From: Syngnathus acus
Lineage: Eukaryota > Chordata > Actinopteri > Syngnathiformes > Syngnathidae
DNA length: 64,000 nucleotides
Reading direction: 5' to 3'
NCBI RefSeq assembly: GCF_901709675.1
Contig: NC_051093.1
Location: 6,965,053 to 7,029,052, forward strand
Shown: positions 46,701-61,800 of the stretch, piece after piece
How positions within the stretch are numbered: the first letter of the stretch is position 1
Layout: each line of letters starts with the position of its first letter
Position numbers and translations under genes: made by a program
The notes under the pieces: generated by a model
What the model saw: only the letters and a program-made list of their open reading frames with translations
Told to the model about the DNA's origin: nothing
The model's database searches: none

Positions 46701-49700
46701 CGGCCGCTCTGTACGGCAGCTCAAGCGTCTCATTAAAGCCATCTACCACTCTGATCACTACTACTACATCCATGTAGACGAGGTAAGACGACGAGGACTT
46801 TTTCTTGGTGTTGGCTGCACTGAGCTGAAAAAAATGTCTACCTTTCCTCCGGCGTTATGTAGGTTACATTTTATCCGACGGGTCTAACAGCATGGTTGAG
46901 GGGATTAGAATAAAGCAATGTTATTCTTAGCAGCTGGATTTAGTGAACGCCACCCTCACGTGCTGCCGAAGTTCAAAAGGTCAAACGACGGCTTTAAACG
47001 TTGCACTCCACCTTTAGAAAGACTGCAGTATTTTGTTTTAAATTGATAGAGGGGAAAAGAAAATCTGCAGCGCTTTTGTCTGGTGCATTCAGACTGTCGA
47101 GCTTGACTAATCAAGTCGTGTCCTCAAATGATTAATTTCTTTGAACCGCTTATCTCACCGGAAACTTTAATTAGGTGTGTTGGTCTGGAAACAAGCCGCT
47201 GCTAATTCAGCAAATGTAGCTCTTTATTTTTAGTTGTGAGTCATACAGTTCGAAGACAGTGGTTACACATGGATGGTTGTTCCCCTCTTATGCGTCACCC
47301 TTGTTGAGCAGTTTCTCCTAAGATTTGACAAGGGTGTGCACTGTAATATAATTAGAGATACATGACTTATTTATAGCATTATGATTTGTGCTCGATGTTG
47401 TAACATTTTATGTTCCGTGTGCTCATTACCAAAACGTGCCCTCGTTTACACTTTTGAACCCGTGTTCAGCGGTCGGGCTACATGCACCGGGAAGTCCTCC
47501 AAATAGCCCAGCAGTACCCAAATATACGTGCCACGCCCTGGAGAATGGTGACCATCTGGGGTGGTGCCAGTCTGCTGAAGGCGTACCTGCGCAGCATGCA
47601 GGACCTCCTGGCCCTGCTGGATTGGAAGTGGGATTTCTTCATCAATCTCAGTGGCACAGACTTCCCCACCAGGTTGGTCAAGTTAAGTTTTTCAAAACAA
47701 TGTAGACCAAATACACAGTAATTTATATATGACAACCACTGCATGATGCATTGCAGTGTTTCTTCATGTATGAATGAACATTTCGATCGTGATGCAACTT
47801 CTCATTTTGGAGTCCAAAATTAGCCGAGATGCAAGTTTAACAGATTTTGGGGGAAATTTAGTCACACTCGTGTTGCGGTTTCCATGTAAAAGTTGTTCCT
47901 TTCATGATGTGTGGTCACGTCCACATTCCAAATAATTTTTCTGAGAATTCTACACTTAATACTTGCTCTTTCTGTTACCCTGCAGGACTAATGATGAGCT
48001 GGTGGCCTTTTTATCACAACACAGAGACAAGAACTTCCTCAAGTCCCATGGCAGAGAGAACACCCGGTGAGACTTCTTGTCATGTAATACATAAAAAATG
48101 TAGTGAATAAAAGGTTGCGTCAATTGTGCAACCATGCTGGCACACTAACTTGGCTTGGAATTCAAGAGTGCAGAGAAACTAGCATAACATGCTGCTAATG
48201 GTATACGATTGGTAGCACGCTGATTAGATAAAAGCCTCACCCTCACAAATCTTGGTGAAATTTCCAAATGCTTCATCCGTGCCACTTGTTTTGTGTCGAA
48301 GGTTTATTAGAAAGCAGGGCCTCGATCGTCTCTTTCACGAGTGTGACAACCACATGTGGCGTTTGGGAGAGCGCAAAATTCCCGATGGCCTGGAAGTGTC
48401 GGGTGGCTCCGATTGGTTTGCGCTCACCCGCCGCTTTGTGGAGTATGTCATCGATTCCCAAGACGACCTGGTGTCGGGACTGAAGCAGTTCTATTCCTAT
48501 ACTCTGCTCCCTGCTGAGGTGAGTCGGCCCGAGGTGGACCCTCACAGGAGATAAGGTGACATGGCGCTGTGCATTGTGCTCAGGATAAAAGGAAGCTTCA
48601 CCCGTGTCATCGAACTGCCTGCTTTTGTTCCCAGAAGTGTCAGGATACGTTTATACTCATAACATGAATCAGACTGTAACTTTCTTCTCTCTTCTCAGTC
48701 TTTCTTCCACACCGTGCTCGGAAACAGTCACATGTGCGACAGCCTGGTGGACAACAACCTCCGTGTGACCAACTGGAATCGTAAACTGGGCTGTAAATGC
48801 CAGTACAAGCACATTGTGGATTGGTGTGGTTGCTCTCCCAATGACTTCAAACCCCAAGACCTCATTCGCATCCAGGTTGGTGACTCGAAACAAGACATTA
48901 AATTAGTACCACTAATTGTGTACCTTTTTTACCACAGCAATTATCCCGGCCCACGTTCTTTGCACGCAAATTTGAGTCGTCAATAAACCAGGAAGCCGTT
49001 GAAATCCTGGACACGCACTTGTATGGCCAGTACGCACCAGGAACTGTTGCCATTAAGGCGTACTGGGAGAACCAGTTTGAGCAGATGGATGGCATAGGCT
49101 CGCTGAGTGATGTGATGCTCACTGCTCACGCTTCCTTGTTTCGCCTGGGCTTGAACAGCCTTGCGACAACTCAGGGCAAAAAAGACGCCTGCAGGTTTGG
49201 AAACTTTTTCAATGATAGTGATTCAAGTTGAATTTTTCGACGCCACCATGTAGTTTACACAATTGTTTTGGTTTTTTTGCCCCCCCCCTCCCACATCGGT
49301 GACAGGTTTGAACCTATCGGCTACCCTTTGTCAGTGCACTTGTACTTCTACGATGACCGCTTTCAAGGGTACTTGATACGTCAGGAAGTTCAGGCAGTGG
49401 GATCAAAGGTCAAGGAGGCAATAGAGATGTGGGCTGTGCCCCAGACGGCATTGGTCCTTGAGAAGAGTCTTAAAGAGTTTGAAAGGCTCAAACACCTTGA
49501 GGTGAGCACGCTCTGGGGATAATTGGTTAAGAAAAATACAGAAACAATAAGGTCATTTAAACCCGCCATCCTTTTCCTTAACAGATCGGTACAGAATGGG
49601 ATCCAAAGGAAAGAGTATTTCGTAATTTCGGCGGGATCATCGGCCCTTTGGATGAACCACTTGCGGTTCAGAAATGGGTTCCCGGGCCCAACCTCACCGC

Positions 49701-50549
49701 CACCATCGTGTGGATTGACCCGGCCCAGGTGGTGGCAATTTCGTATGACATCACAGTGGATGCAGATACAGAATACACACATTACAAGCCACCCCTGCAG
49801 CACCCCCTACGGCCTGGCATTTGGACGGTGCGTGTATTGAAACAGTGGCAGCGTGTGGCCCAACTTCATTTCCTTATCGTACCTTTGAGCTTCAAAGATA
49901 AGAAGCCACTGCGCAAAGGTGAGAATTAAATTCGATGTTATTATGTTCACATCAAATGCCGTGGAAAGCCAAAACTAACTCTTGCATAAATGCACAATAT
50001 TTTGAGAGCTAAGCTTTGCCTGTCAAAAAAGCTGCCAAACATGTTCTGGTGTTGTAAAGACTGAAGTTCAGAAAAGAACCACAAGATGGCAGAATGCTCT
50101 TTACAATAGCAGCTTGTTTTTCCTGCAGGGCCATATACTCCTACCTTGGATTTGACTGCAATTGATCATCTTAGTACATTTTGATCACGAGCAAAAAAAA
50201 AAAAAAGTGTCTGTCATTTCCTACAGATAAGGACAGTTGGCTGCATGCAGGCCCACCTGGAAATTTGTACCTGGATCAGAGCTTCCAGCACTTGAATTCC
50301 ATACTGAAGTTGCCGCCTCAAGAGCCTGCCATGCTGGAAGCGCAACGAAACGCCCAGATTGTGGGCCCGCCCCTTGACGTGTGGGTTGACTGGAGTGTGT
50401 CAAATTTTTGGGTTACGGGAAACCTGTGCACAGTGCAGACTTCATCTTGCACAGCTTTGGTGCCATGCTCCAAAACTACCTGGAGCTCCCTGTCCCCGGA
50501 TCCCAAGTCTGAACTGGGCCCGGTGAAAAGTGACGGGAGAATCAGGTAG
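43789..50549 (+). CDS. xylt2: Protein xylosyltransferase 2
   Basis: Eleven exons join in phase: 43789-43920, 46001-46523, 46607-46782, 47470-47672, 47986-48066, 48302-48518, 48699-48875, 48938-49194, 49306-49501, 49585-49918 and 50227-50549, giving 872 residues (mammalian XYLT2 about 865). It is a type II Golgi protein: a short cytosolic [15 protein letters not shown], then a membrane anchor (about 16-33, [18 protein letters not shown]) and a variable stem. The glycosyltransferase family 14 domain follows from about residue 240 ([78 protein letters not shown]). The C-terminal domain has [16 protein letters not shown] and ends in [20 protein letters not shown]. The enzyme moves xylose from UDP-xylose to serine of proteoglycan core proteins, the first step in glycosaminoglycan chains. 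XYLT2 rather than XYLT1 is indicated by the short N-terminus. All phases are clean. Confidence 0.97.
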
Positions 50550-51830
50550 CCCCAGTGGTGGGGAGGACATAAAGGAAGTCTGTGCCGGAGGCTGCAAGCA
50601 GCCATGACAGCTCCAGGAGAACTTTGTGTGTGGGAGGTTTGGCTCAAAGCTAAAGGCCACAAAAACAATGACATCTTGCACTGAAACGTCACAACGTTCT
50701 CGGTAGAAATGACTTGGTGAATGCTGGAAATTTGCACATTGACATCTGCGAGCCAAGAAGCTTTTTCTTGGCTTGCAGGATGATATGAATGCCTGATACA
50801 TTTTATTTGTATTATTTTTATGCTGACAGCAGATGGGTGAGTGAAGCACCAATCTTCACTAAATAGTGAGTTTCTCCCTACTTGGGATCAAGATACAGTT
50901 TGAACTCATCTAAGTCTCTTCACCGTGTTTTGTTCACATCTGAAGATGGAACAAAGCTCTTGTTATGCTTATTTTGAAGCATTTTATATCGGACATGGAA
51001 CAAGTGCACTATACTGTTAGGTAACGTTACGCAAAATTCAGTTGATTACATTGCAATGAGGAGGAGCTGAAAAAAGGTCAGTTGTTTATCTGCTATTGTG
51101 GGTCACATATGTTAACAGGCATTCCTCTTTTTCTTTTTTTCTTTTTTTTGGCAAAGCATTAGTTTTACACATGTTGAAAATGTTCACAAGGCTAAAAGCT
51201 TCATGGTCCCAGAAAGTGTCTGGAAACCGCGAATAGCTTCATTCAATGTCCACGTGCTCTTAAAATTTGTGTTCATGTCTTTTTTAGCCACTGCTTGCAG
51301 AGAGGAAATTCAAATTACAGTTTCATGTATGTTTGTGTAGATGCCGTTTTTTTTTTTTTTTCCCCCCCTCATGGGTCTGCGCTCCACTCAAGGGAGAAAC
51401 ACTTCAAGTGACCACAAATGGTAAACACTGTATAATTTCTTTTTGGTTTATTTTAAGAATATTACGAAGCTGCCTTTACTAAGATGAGATGACTTGTTTA
51501 CTGCAGGATTAAAGGTTCCCAAGATGTGCAATTTTAACACGTTTAATAGGGTCTTTTATGTTCTTCAGAATTGTGTTTTTCAAGTGACCTTGTTTACCTT
51601 GCACAGAACAGTTGCTTCAATGAAGCCCATGTCTGCAACAAAAAAATAATAACTGCAGATGTTATTTTTATACTGTGTACTGTTTGAATGTGGTATACCT
51701 ACATTTTATTTCCTGATCAGTGATGGAGAGGTTGAGCTTTCTGTCCTTGCTGCTGTGGTAAGCTAACGAGGTCTTGGAGAGGGATTATGTCAACAAGAAA
51801 CATGGACATCAATAAAAATAAAGGCCACGG
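50550..51830 (+). other. xylt2: xylt2 3' UTR
   Basis: About 1.3 kb of non-coding sequence after the stop, ending near an AATAAA at 51811-51816. T-tracts occur near 51128-51150 and 51343-51360. Confidence 0.55.
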
Positions 51831-54800
51831 ATATCAAGGTTTGGGTGTGTTTGTTATGTAAACGTATGCCGGATGTTTTGCCCTTAAGGTTGCTGCAGAC
51901 TTTCTTGTCACTTCCTTGTTGAAATGGTCAACATGGTTTCTACATATAAATATTTAGTCAGGTTTGTTCCTTCCTATCCACAGGGTAGCCAAGCATGCAA
52001 ATCAGGAGTGAAAGAGGAATTGAGGTGAGCACAGTGAGGAAAAGGATGGGTGAGACGAAACAGAGGAAAGATGAGGTGAAGATGGTTTCCCATGACAGTG
52101 CACAACTCTTGCAGTGTGGGGCCTGACACCTACATTCAACATCTCACCTATAATGAGGCCCGGATACATGAGGTGATATTAAATTCAAAAATTTTTTTTG
52201 CTGGTTTTAAATATAGACTGATATTTACCAAGGGAATTTACCAGCAAAATTGAATTGTTCCACCAAAAACAGCGTGTACTGCATTTTCCCGTTAGATGAG
52301 TCACCAGTGCTAAAATAATGCTGCAGTTTATCATTTACTAGAAATTAAGATCGTTCTTAACAATTAATACAACCAAGTGAATGTGTTTCTCTGCTGCATT
52401 CATTAGGACTGTCATTATGTGCGTCATTATGTCGCTCTTAAATGGCCCAAACAATTCAGAATAGATGGCAAGCTCTTGAGGAATCTTATGTTGCCATGGA
52501 AACATCCGGCATCTTAGGTGCTGAGAATACACAATGAACCCAAACTCTACATGAAAGATTTTTTCCCCCCCCAGAGGCTTCTTTGTGATAAAAAATGCTA
52601 CCTGATTTCCAAGTAGACATTTTAGTGCAAGAAAAGAGGAAGCAATTATGTTTAAATATTAAAGGAAGCATAAAATAGAGTTGCCTGAACTGGTCACGTG
52701 ACATTCCCAGGGCAGTTCACCGACTAAGTGAAGCTATTATTGCTAAAACCGGAATTAAGTACTTTATACAATACAAATCTCAAACAGTTTCAACCCAAGT
52801 GTTGCGGGAAACATAATTTGGAGATCTAATCATCTTGTGAGGAACTTTATTTTAGTTTTAGATTAGCTTCTTTTTATGATTGAATGACAATTAAGTATGT
52901 TAAAATCTTATTTTAACATTTTATTTGACACAAATATATTGACAGTTCTGCCTAGGGCCTTCAGAATCACTACTAGTATGATTTATTTTATTCATTAGAA
53001 AAATGTCATGTTAATAGATAGTTATTGATTTGGACTGCTCCAGATGATTGCACAATTGTGAGTGTGTTTTTTTGGGCTGTGTTTTTATTTCTTTGAACTG
53101 CAGGAGAAGGCCAAAGAAGGAGGTGCTAATAAATGTCATCTAACGACGTGAGCATCTGCCGCCAATGAGCTCCGGGCGCAATGAAACCATAACCATGGCG
53201 ACCATACTGATCGTTTCCTGCATCCTGCAATGTTGTGTCAAAACACTTCATTACACTTGCACAATCCAATAAGAAAGAGGTTAAAAAAAAAAGTCACACC
53301 ACTCTTTTTTTTTTTTTTTCAAATAGCTTTATTATTGTGGCGCTGTTGAGAACTGTTTGAATATAATAATGATTTTAATTATGTTTCTGCAGATCATTGT
53401 AATTTCATCCTCAGGTCCTGCATGGGTTCGTTTGACAGTGAATGCACTTTCTGCCATGCACCCACTCACCAAGAGTTTGTTTTGCAAGATAAATCCCCCT
53501 CCCAACCTTCCCACAAGCTGCTGCCTTCATCTGAGTGATGAGAAGGGCACAGGCATCACGGTGAGCTGTTTGTACTCAAGTTGTGACATAACGAGGCCTT
53601 CTGGTTTTTTTCTCCCAATTCACTGTGCAATGCTAGTGGAAGAAGCTTCTTCTCGCTGGCATTCAACATCCTGTGGGGGCTTTTCTTGATAAGGATAATT
53701 ATGCTCCTGTCATGATTGTAAGTGGTGTGACGGTGAAGCAGTCTGTTTGCTTCTGGGTGTTGGCTCCATTGGTGTTTTAAACAAGGATAATATTACGCTT
53801 TGTGATGTGGGGGAGGAGGAGCAGACGTAAGTGTATGATGTGGCACTTGGCTTTATGTCGCTGCGTTTTATAGAGCGGCATGGTGGAGTCTGGGAGAATG
53901 TAAAGAGATTGCCTTTGCCATTTTGATTAGATTGAAGGTGCTCCATGTGCATCAGCATGCATTCAAGGGCATGATTGGACCTATAAAACTGTCTTTGGAA
54001 TATTTGTTTATTGTATTGGCGTGTTTGCATGAGAGGATGAATTATGTAAATAATGGATGCCAACCAAACACTGCTCGGTAAACACACACAATCTAATAGG
54101 ATCCAAATGGAGACCTGCAATGAACATGCAGTCCCGTATAAAGATAAAACTTTCCACAAGTGTGCCTAATGTTGTGACCGGTGACCATCTGCTGCTGGCA
54201 TTTTCCTGCATAAATATTTGTCAGTGTTGACATTTAAAGATCAAGGTCTTCTCTTCATCCTGACTTACATTTGGTGGCTTATCTCGCAAATTATTTGCAG
54301 TCAGGTTTAAGGAAGCCCTTCCTGATGTTTGATTTTTGTGATAAAACATATCAGCATTTAAATGTGATAGTAAAATAACTTCAGAGTTTTTTTTAGTCTA
54401 CTCTTCTTTTGGATAAAAGATATCAGCTTTATCACCTGCTACAACTAAAATTGCAGAGTCTGGAAAAAAATATTTCACAGACATAGGGAGCAGAGTGGTG
54501 CGTCAATTTGAATGTGACATAAAATGTTTACGTGTTTAAATGAATAAAACCTAATAAGTGATTTTAATATTGCATCTCTAATGCTGTTAACATGTTCCAT
54601 TCTAAATAAAGCAAGCGTTTCTGACCTTCTCTTTAAAGGAGACTGATATGGTTCAATGAATAAGTGGTGGCTTCGCACAAGCGTGAAACAAAACCGCACA
54701 TCAAGGTAAGCAGAGCTGCACTGAAGTTAGTTGGATGCACAGAATAGTATTAGCTCACTGTGTTTGATTCTGATAACTATGTTGGCCCTCCAAAGTGATT

Positions 54801-55600
54801 GTCTCAGTTTGTACGCAACTTGTCATTCAAAGAGTTTTAAGGCGATGCAATATATAAGTGTGTATTTGTCGATTTGGAATTTATTATTGTGGTTTGAGGT
54901 TGCGGCTGGATTTCGGCGGGATGCTAGGAAAGAAAGTAAATAGGCATCAATACGCACCGTGAAGACAAAATGCAGTTACTTATTATGAACGCTAGGGAGC
55001 ACCAAATGCTTTGGAAAAATGCTTGGCATATTTAAATTGGTTAAAATTGCCTCGCGGTGAAACGATTTGACACGCGTGACATGTTAATTAAGCAAACGAG
55101 TCTTCTTTTAGATAGAATCAATCTGTTTCTCGACAAAAGCAGAGTTGGTGATCGATTATCTGTTAAGAAGGAGAAGAGGTGGAAAATTACATAGAGCAGA
55201 AATAAGCGATGCGAGATTATAACAGTGCCAGCGGTAGTCATGAATGAAACGTTCTAACACAAGGGGCGTTCAAATGAATCAAGTAAAAACAAAAACCGGC
55301 GATTGTGTGCTGTTTATAAGGTATAGACAACACCTGTGGCACAGATGAGTCAACTACGTCACGTCTGACCCCTGTGGGCTGTTTAGGGTACAATTAGGGG
55401 GGGCTGGACTAAATGAGGTTTCACTCATGAAAACACGCTCACGCGCACACGTGTGCGCGCACACTCACACACAGTAAGTAGACGCTGCGTCTGCCCACGC
55501 CAGGATGCAAAGCAGAGAAATGTTTCCGCCTGTGTCATTTTCTGCTTTCATGACTGCCGGATGGTTCTAATTGGCTCCTTCATGTTTTTTTTTTCTTTAC
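51831..55600. other. Intergenic spacer xylt2 to rab37
   Basis: About 3.8 kb, AT-rich, with T-runs (53303-53319), a CACA/GCGC-rich simple stretch near 55437-55475, and no convincing coding region or element. The open frames at 53357-53689 and 53710-54159 have no recognisable domain. Confidence 0.5.
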
Positions 55601-55817
55601 TTTTTTTTTCTTTCTGTATCTAAACGCTGAAGGGTGAGCTTTTCCATTTTTCTCCCTGGTGATTATTTTTTTGTGATCGCACAGCATGCGAGCAAAAGGG
55701 CTCGAGACTGTCGGAGACAGAGCCTGAGATACACACAACACGTATTGTGTGCGTCCTACTGGACTACATCTCGGACGAGAGTGCTTTGGCTCCGTGAACG
55801 CATCATTTGCCATCGCG

Positions 55818-58800
55818 ATGTCCATCAGGAAGACATCGTTGACGCAAAAGCAGTCTAAAAACGGGACTTCTAAATATGTGTTGGAGCGGTGCGCTTCTAT
55901 TAACGAGTATTATGATATTGCCTTCAAGGTGTGTATTTTTGCTTTGTCTTTCAGACTAATTGATCGTTTTTGTGGATTTATAGCCATCACAACGTGCCTA
56001 CGTATAGTGGCGTTGACGTGGTGCGTTTTTGTGTCTTGTTTCAATACAGACTCAAAGTTTGAATTGTGATTTCCAACAAGTCAATGTGCGACTGTAAATC
56101 TTCCTTTTGTCCACATGTGCCGATGTAAATATTTGTTGAGGGTGTACTTGTTGCACTCCTTTCATTCCTAAAAGCAGAAAAGGACACACCTCTTACTGTC
56201 GTGAAGCTTAAGTTAAATTGCACCAAGCAATTACCGCCGGTTGGCTGCAAGGGATTTGATCGGAAGTTAACAAAAAATGTGTTTTGTTATACCTGCAACT
56301 GCAGTTTATCTAATGTTTCCATTGTTTTTGCCCCTCTGGCAAATGTACTGCAGTCTACACAAACTGCAAGCATATTTACGCACAATTTGAAACCATCTAA
56401 TCCACCTGACAGTGTCACATGTTGGTGGCACCTGGGTGCAGTCTTTATATTCATCACATTCCAAAGATCTCATTTACAGTTGTGCAACAGCGTGTGGCAA
56501 ACAAATGATTCATGCAACCCGCAGCGCGTTTCGTTTCCTCCCCAGAATAATTGCACTTGTTATCAAAAGCATCGTTGCGTTTAATTGTAACCTCACCTTT
56601 GTGCCTTCGCTCCCTCCCTCGCTTGACTCTTTTGTTCTAATCGATAGGTGATGCTGTTGGGAGACTCATCTGTGGGAAAGACGTGCATCTTGCTGCGATT
56701 TAAAGACGGGGCATTTGTGGGAGGCAACTTTATTGCCACCGTTGGAATAGACTTTAGGGTGAGTGAGATTCACTCCCATCTTTTCCTCACATTTGTCTCC
56801 TATTCCTGTTACTCTGACAACTGTAAAGCAAATAGCAAGCCATTTCTGAGTGTGCCAATTATCACCTCGCTTCCATCAGAGTGATGATAGCACCCAGTGT
56901 ACAAATCCTGTCAGTGGAGTTCACAGCCCACTTGTGCTGCTAGGAGCCGCCGGCTGCGCCTTACATGGATGCACGCCCACATCCTCGTCTCCTTCGCTCG
57001 GCGCTGTTGAAATTCCTAACTCATCCAACACCTGACCTCTGAGAATTCTCTACTGTAGTCTTTTCTAGCATTGAGCCAAGACACCCAATCGTACACACAG
57101 TAGAGGTGTCAAAAGTAATCCATTAATCGACAACAAACCGATCAAATATCGTAGTTTGATAATTGAATAATCGCTTAGACATTTTTTAAATGACAATCTT
57201 CTCATTTCAGCCTCATGATCAATAATCCAAAATATATGATGATCCACTCCAGCCAATCAGATCTGTGTAAAGTCTATCATAGGCCTATACATTGAAATAA
57301 TAATAATCTCCTCCTTCTCATTAGGTGCAAAATTCGGGCACGTGTTTTTGGACACAAATCTCTGAATCGCAACAAATGGACAAATTGTATCTTCCCCTAT
57401 TTGGTGGAACAGAATTAAATTATCATTCTAAACATCGCTGGCATAGATAGAGCAACAAAGATGCATTATTTGGATTAACTAGCTCATTTCCTCTCCCACA
57501 AACCTCATGATGAGCTGCACAGTGTTTTGGAATCCCAAGCACCACTGTGATAAACACAAAGTGGTCTTTTAATAGTGAACCCGCTTAACCTTTTTGTGTC
57601 CCTCCAATCGACACAAAACACTCCAGCTAATGCTCGAGACAACTCTGGGTGGTCTTGGACGGAAATTGTTGCATTAGCCAGAGTGATGCATTGTCTTGAC
57701 GAGAGAGACATTACAGAGTGTAATGGCGAGAGCTTTTCGGAGCATCTCCGCTGAGAACAATTTGTTTTTCCCCAGCACTCAAGGAAAAAGCAACAGGTCT
57801 CGTGCTCGGGAGCCGCAGATAAAAAGGACAGAAGAAAACGATGCATTCACTGCCGCGCCGTTTATTCCCCGTCATGCTTCGGGCTTCTTGTGGCGGGCGA
57901 AAGAAAGGTTAAAGCTGCTGGAAAATGGAGTAAGCTAAGCGAAACAGTTGGATGCTGAGGTTGTTATTTGTGCATGAAAAGGCAAGGCAGTGCTGTTGTG
58001 TCAGCTTATAACGTAGCAGGGCTATTTTCGGCACGCTTTCTTGTAGCGGTTACTCAGCATGCAGGCTCTCTCACATCATAATTGGGGGGAAAATGGAAAG
58101 CCATGGCAACTAATGCAGGGGTTGAACCATGTCCATTCTGCCATGGCAAAAGATTCAGCAGGTGGCTTTTGCTGCACATCTTCAGTTCTCTCCGAACCGT
58201 GTTGTTTTTCACACGCGCAATTGGGATGCGTATTCATATTCACACTTGCCTTATCTGTGAATTGCTTTCTCGTGGGGAGGTTATTTTTGTGAAAGGTTAA
58301 CAATGTCCTGATTCCATGTGGTCATAGGACCTGAAAAGACTTTCACATTATTAATGTTTTTGTTTACATTGTGCAAGACTGAAGTCAAATGCCACTTTAA
58401 TGTCGTTTATGATGCTACACTGTCCCTTTAAGAATTCTACAGAACATTTTATGTACCGTATTTTCAGCACTATAAGGCGCACCTAAAAACCTCCAATTTT
58501 CTCAAAAGCCGACAGTGTGCCTTATAATCAGGTGCGCCTTATATATGGACCAATATTGAGCCACTACAGCAGGCGTGTCCAAAGTCCGGCCCGCGGGCCA
58601 AATGTATATATCTTATGTATGGACAAAGTTTTAAAATGGGCCATTCATTGAAGGTACGCCTTATAATCCGGTGCGTCTTATAGTGGGGAAAATACGATAT
58701 GTCAAAGTTTGATTCTTAAACAAATAAATTCTGCTCTCAAGATTTGGATATTCACTCCAGCAATATTCAGTATTTTAATATGGTTCTCAGATGGAATTGT

Positions 58801-61800
58801 TTTCGTCCCAACTTTCGCTCGAGAAATCAGATTGCCGCCCTGTGAGTTAGCAGGAAATGAACAGTGGGAGTCAGTTGATATTCTGCCCATTGTCCTACTT
58901 ACTCACCGACGTTGCCGTGAGCGTTTTGCAATTAACTTTGTCTGGCAGCGGTTACAAGCCACTTGTACTCGTCTCTTTTCGTCAGCCACATGCTGAGCCT
59001 CTCTGCTTATTTAGTCCCCTCAAATGTACGTCATTCATTTCCGTGCCATTTCCTCACAGCATTCTGCTCTGTGTGCATGTCTCATGGTTCTTCTTGCTTG
59101 CGCCCCCCCCCTCCCCTCCCTCCCCAGAATAAAGTGGTAGATGTCGACAACCTGAAAGTCAAACTCCAGGTGAGCGAGTGCACCATTTTTCCTCATCTAT
59201 TTCGCACCGCACATGTTCACCCATACATCCGACGGATTATGTCAAACTCATCTGTTAGGGTTTGCAAATCGGAGGGACTTTACCGGATTTCGTCACACAA
59301 AGGCGCCGAGTCGTCTTTCCTCATAACCTGTTTGTTGAACAGGAATGGGAGTTGACAAAATTAGATACCTCTGCGGTCGCTTTGGCGGCGCTTCAACCTT
59401 TTATCCCCAACACGGCAAGTCTTGCGTCATATGTTGGCGTTGATGCAAAATTAGACGCCTACGAAGAGTTTAAATCATTAGTGAAGCAGTTGTATGACCC
59501 ACATTCTTTTTTAAATTGGCTACGATTTGTAACTGGAACCATGTGTTGGTCTTTAAATTTGATCACGGTCAGTACACATTCACAGTAGAACAAATAGAAC
59601 AGTTAAAATATTCTTATTTTAGCACAGACTCTGTTTCAAGTGGTGCGAAATTAATCCATGATGATGCTAAAAATGATGAGAACAATTCAGTGGACTGATT
59701 TACGTCAACAAGTTGGCCTGTACTAGAACATTTTGTGGCTTATTTTTCTGTTGGTTGTTTGACTTGCTCAGTACGGGAAAATTTCTGCTTGCGACATTGT
59801 GTAATTATCTTTTTGTTTTCTAGATCTGGGATACAGCCGGTCAGGAAAGATTCCGAAGCGTGACACACGCCTATTACAGAGATGCCCAAGGTAACCTTTA
59901 CTCGTTAAGATTACTTCCTCATACTGTTTATGTGGGTGTGACCTTTTTTCATGAAATGCAACACTGTGTTTAAGCATGTGTGTGTTATCCAAGTTGCAAC
60001 ACAGATGTGTCTCTTTCCCTTTTTACAGCATTACTTCTGCTTTATGATATCACCAATAAGCCATCATTTGACAACATTAGGGTAAGATTTTTAAAAACGA
60101 TTTGTATGTGGAGCTTCCTGCTTTTGAAAACGCCCTTTACAAACTATGGGCTTATGTTCCCGACTAGCCTACCGGAAGCAACACAATGTTGTCAGAGCAG
60201 CCCAGTTTGGATAATGAAAAGACGTAAAAGTGTTCCTCGGTGGCTGGTTCTCACGGCGTTTGATTGACGGACGTGTCCCCGGGGGGCGTGCACAATGCAG
60301 TCCTGAGATATTTGTTACTCAATCCCACATCACTACTGTGTCCGTCTGCTCGTTCCTTTTAAAGGCTTGGCTGAATGAAATACACGAGTATGCCCAGAAG
60401 GATGTGGTCATCATGTTGCTCGGCAACAAGGTGAGCAAACCTTCCTTTACTTTTGTGTTCCATAAAAAGATCAGGGGGGGGATAAGGGCACCATCGCGTC
60501 CTCCTCAATTGCTTTCTCTGAAAAATGCTCTGTTATCAACACATCCCAGTTAAACATGAAGCGTATTTTATTTATTTTTTGGGGGGTGTATTAAAATCAG
60601 ACCGAGATATGACACTCAAAACGACCCCATCATAAATTCAGAATCTCTCGCTTCAAGCGTTTCCTTGCTTGAAACCATTTTCTGCACAATGCCTCTGGTA
60701 ATGATGAGTCTCCTTGCTGCCAGCAACAGTCATAACTAATACGTCAAAGAGCTCCCTCTGGTGGTTGAGAGAGGACTCGCTGCTCAGGGGGACTTCATGT
60801 TATGTCAATGAGGCTTATTTGTGCTGAGAGCAGCTGGGATGGCGGTGTCAGTCCTCCACCGGAGGTGAAGTTTGTGACACCCATTCACTCAGCAAGAGCT
60901 TTGCCTCGGGAATATCCTCTTATGTGGCTGCCAGTCTTGCATGGCTACTGGATAAGAGGATGAGTCATGTGCATGAGCTGACATTGTGGGCCCGAGTGAA
61001 TTTGACCTCTGACCTCCAACCTTGGAATCCATGTCTTGTTTTGAAACTAGATTTTTACTGTGCTGCTTTACAGGCAGACATGGCCGCCGAGAGGGTGGTG
61101 AAAAAGGAGGATGGGGAGAAGTTGGCTAAGGTATGGTTTTAAATCTCTTATCTGGGCAAAGGTTTAGGGACATAATTCTTCATCAATTAATTTGTCAATT
61201 AAAGATGTTTCCCAATCTGTAGTGAGTTAAGGAACCTATAAGGAAAAAAGTCACTGCACACCACGAAACAAAAATGTGTACAACCCTTCTGCCATCTGGT
61301 GAAAGTAACTAACCTAGATAGCTGACTAATCAAGCAAAAAATGAAAGAAAAAAATTCCACAGGACACTTGAGGATTTTTCATGATGCACTAACGTGCTAA
61401 CGCATACTTGTGGGAATCACTTGTATGTAACCACTGGCCTCACTTCCCTTTGTTGAAAGAATGGACAAAAATCCCCACAGACGCATAGCACATTATAATT
61501 TATAGTCTGCATGGTTTGTTTTTGTTTTAGGAATATGGGGTGCCATTTATGGAGACCAGCGCAAAGACCGGCATCAACGTGGAGCTAGCCTTTCTAGCTA
61601 TCGCAAAGTAAGTGTAAAAACTGCTTAAGAGTGTTTTGGCATAAGGAATAGGATAGGACAGCACATGGTTTTTTTTTGTTTGTTTTTTTAAATTCATCAT
61701 CTAACTCTTTGTCTTTTCTATCAGGGAGCTGAAGCACAGAACCACCCAACAGCCAAACGAGCCCAAGTTCCAAATACACGACTACATCGAATCTCAGAAG

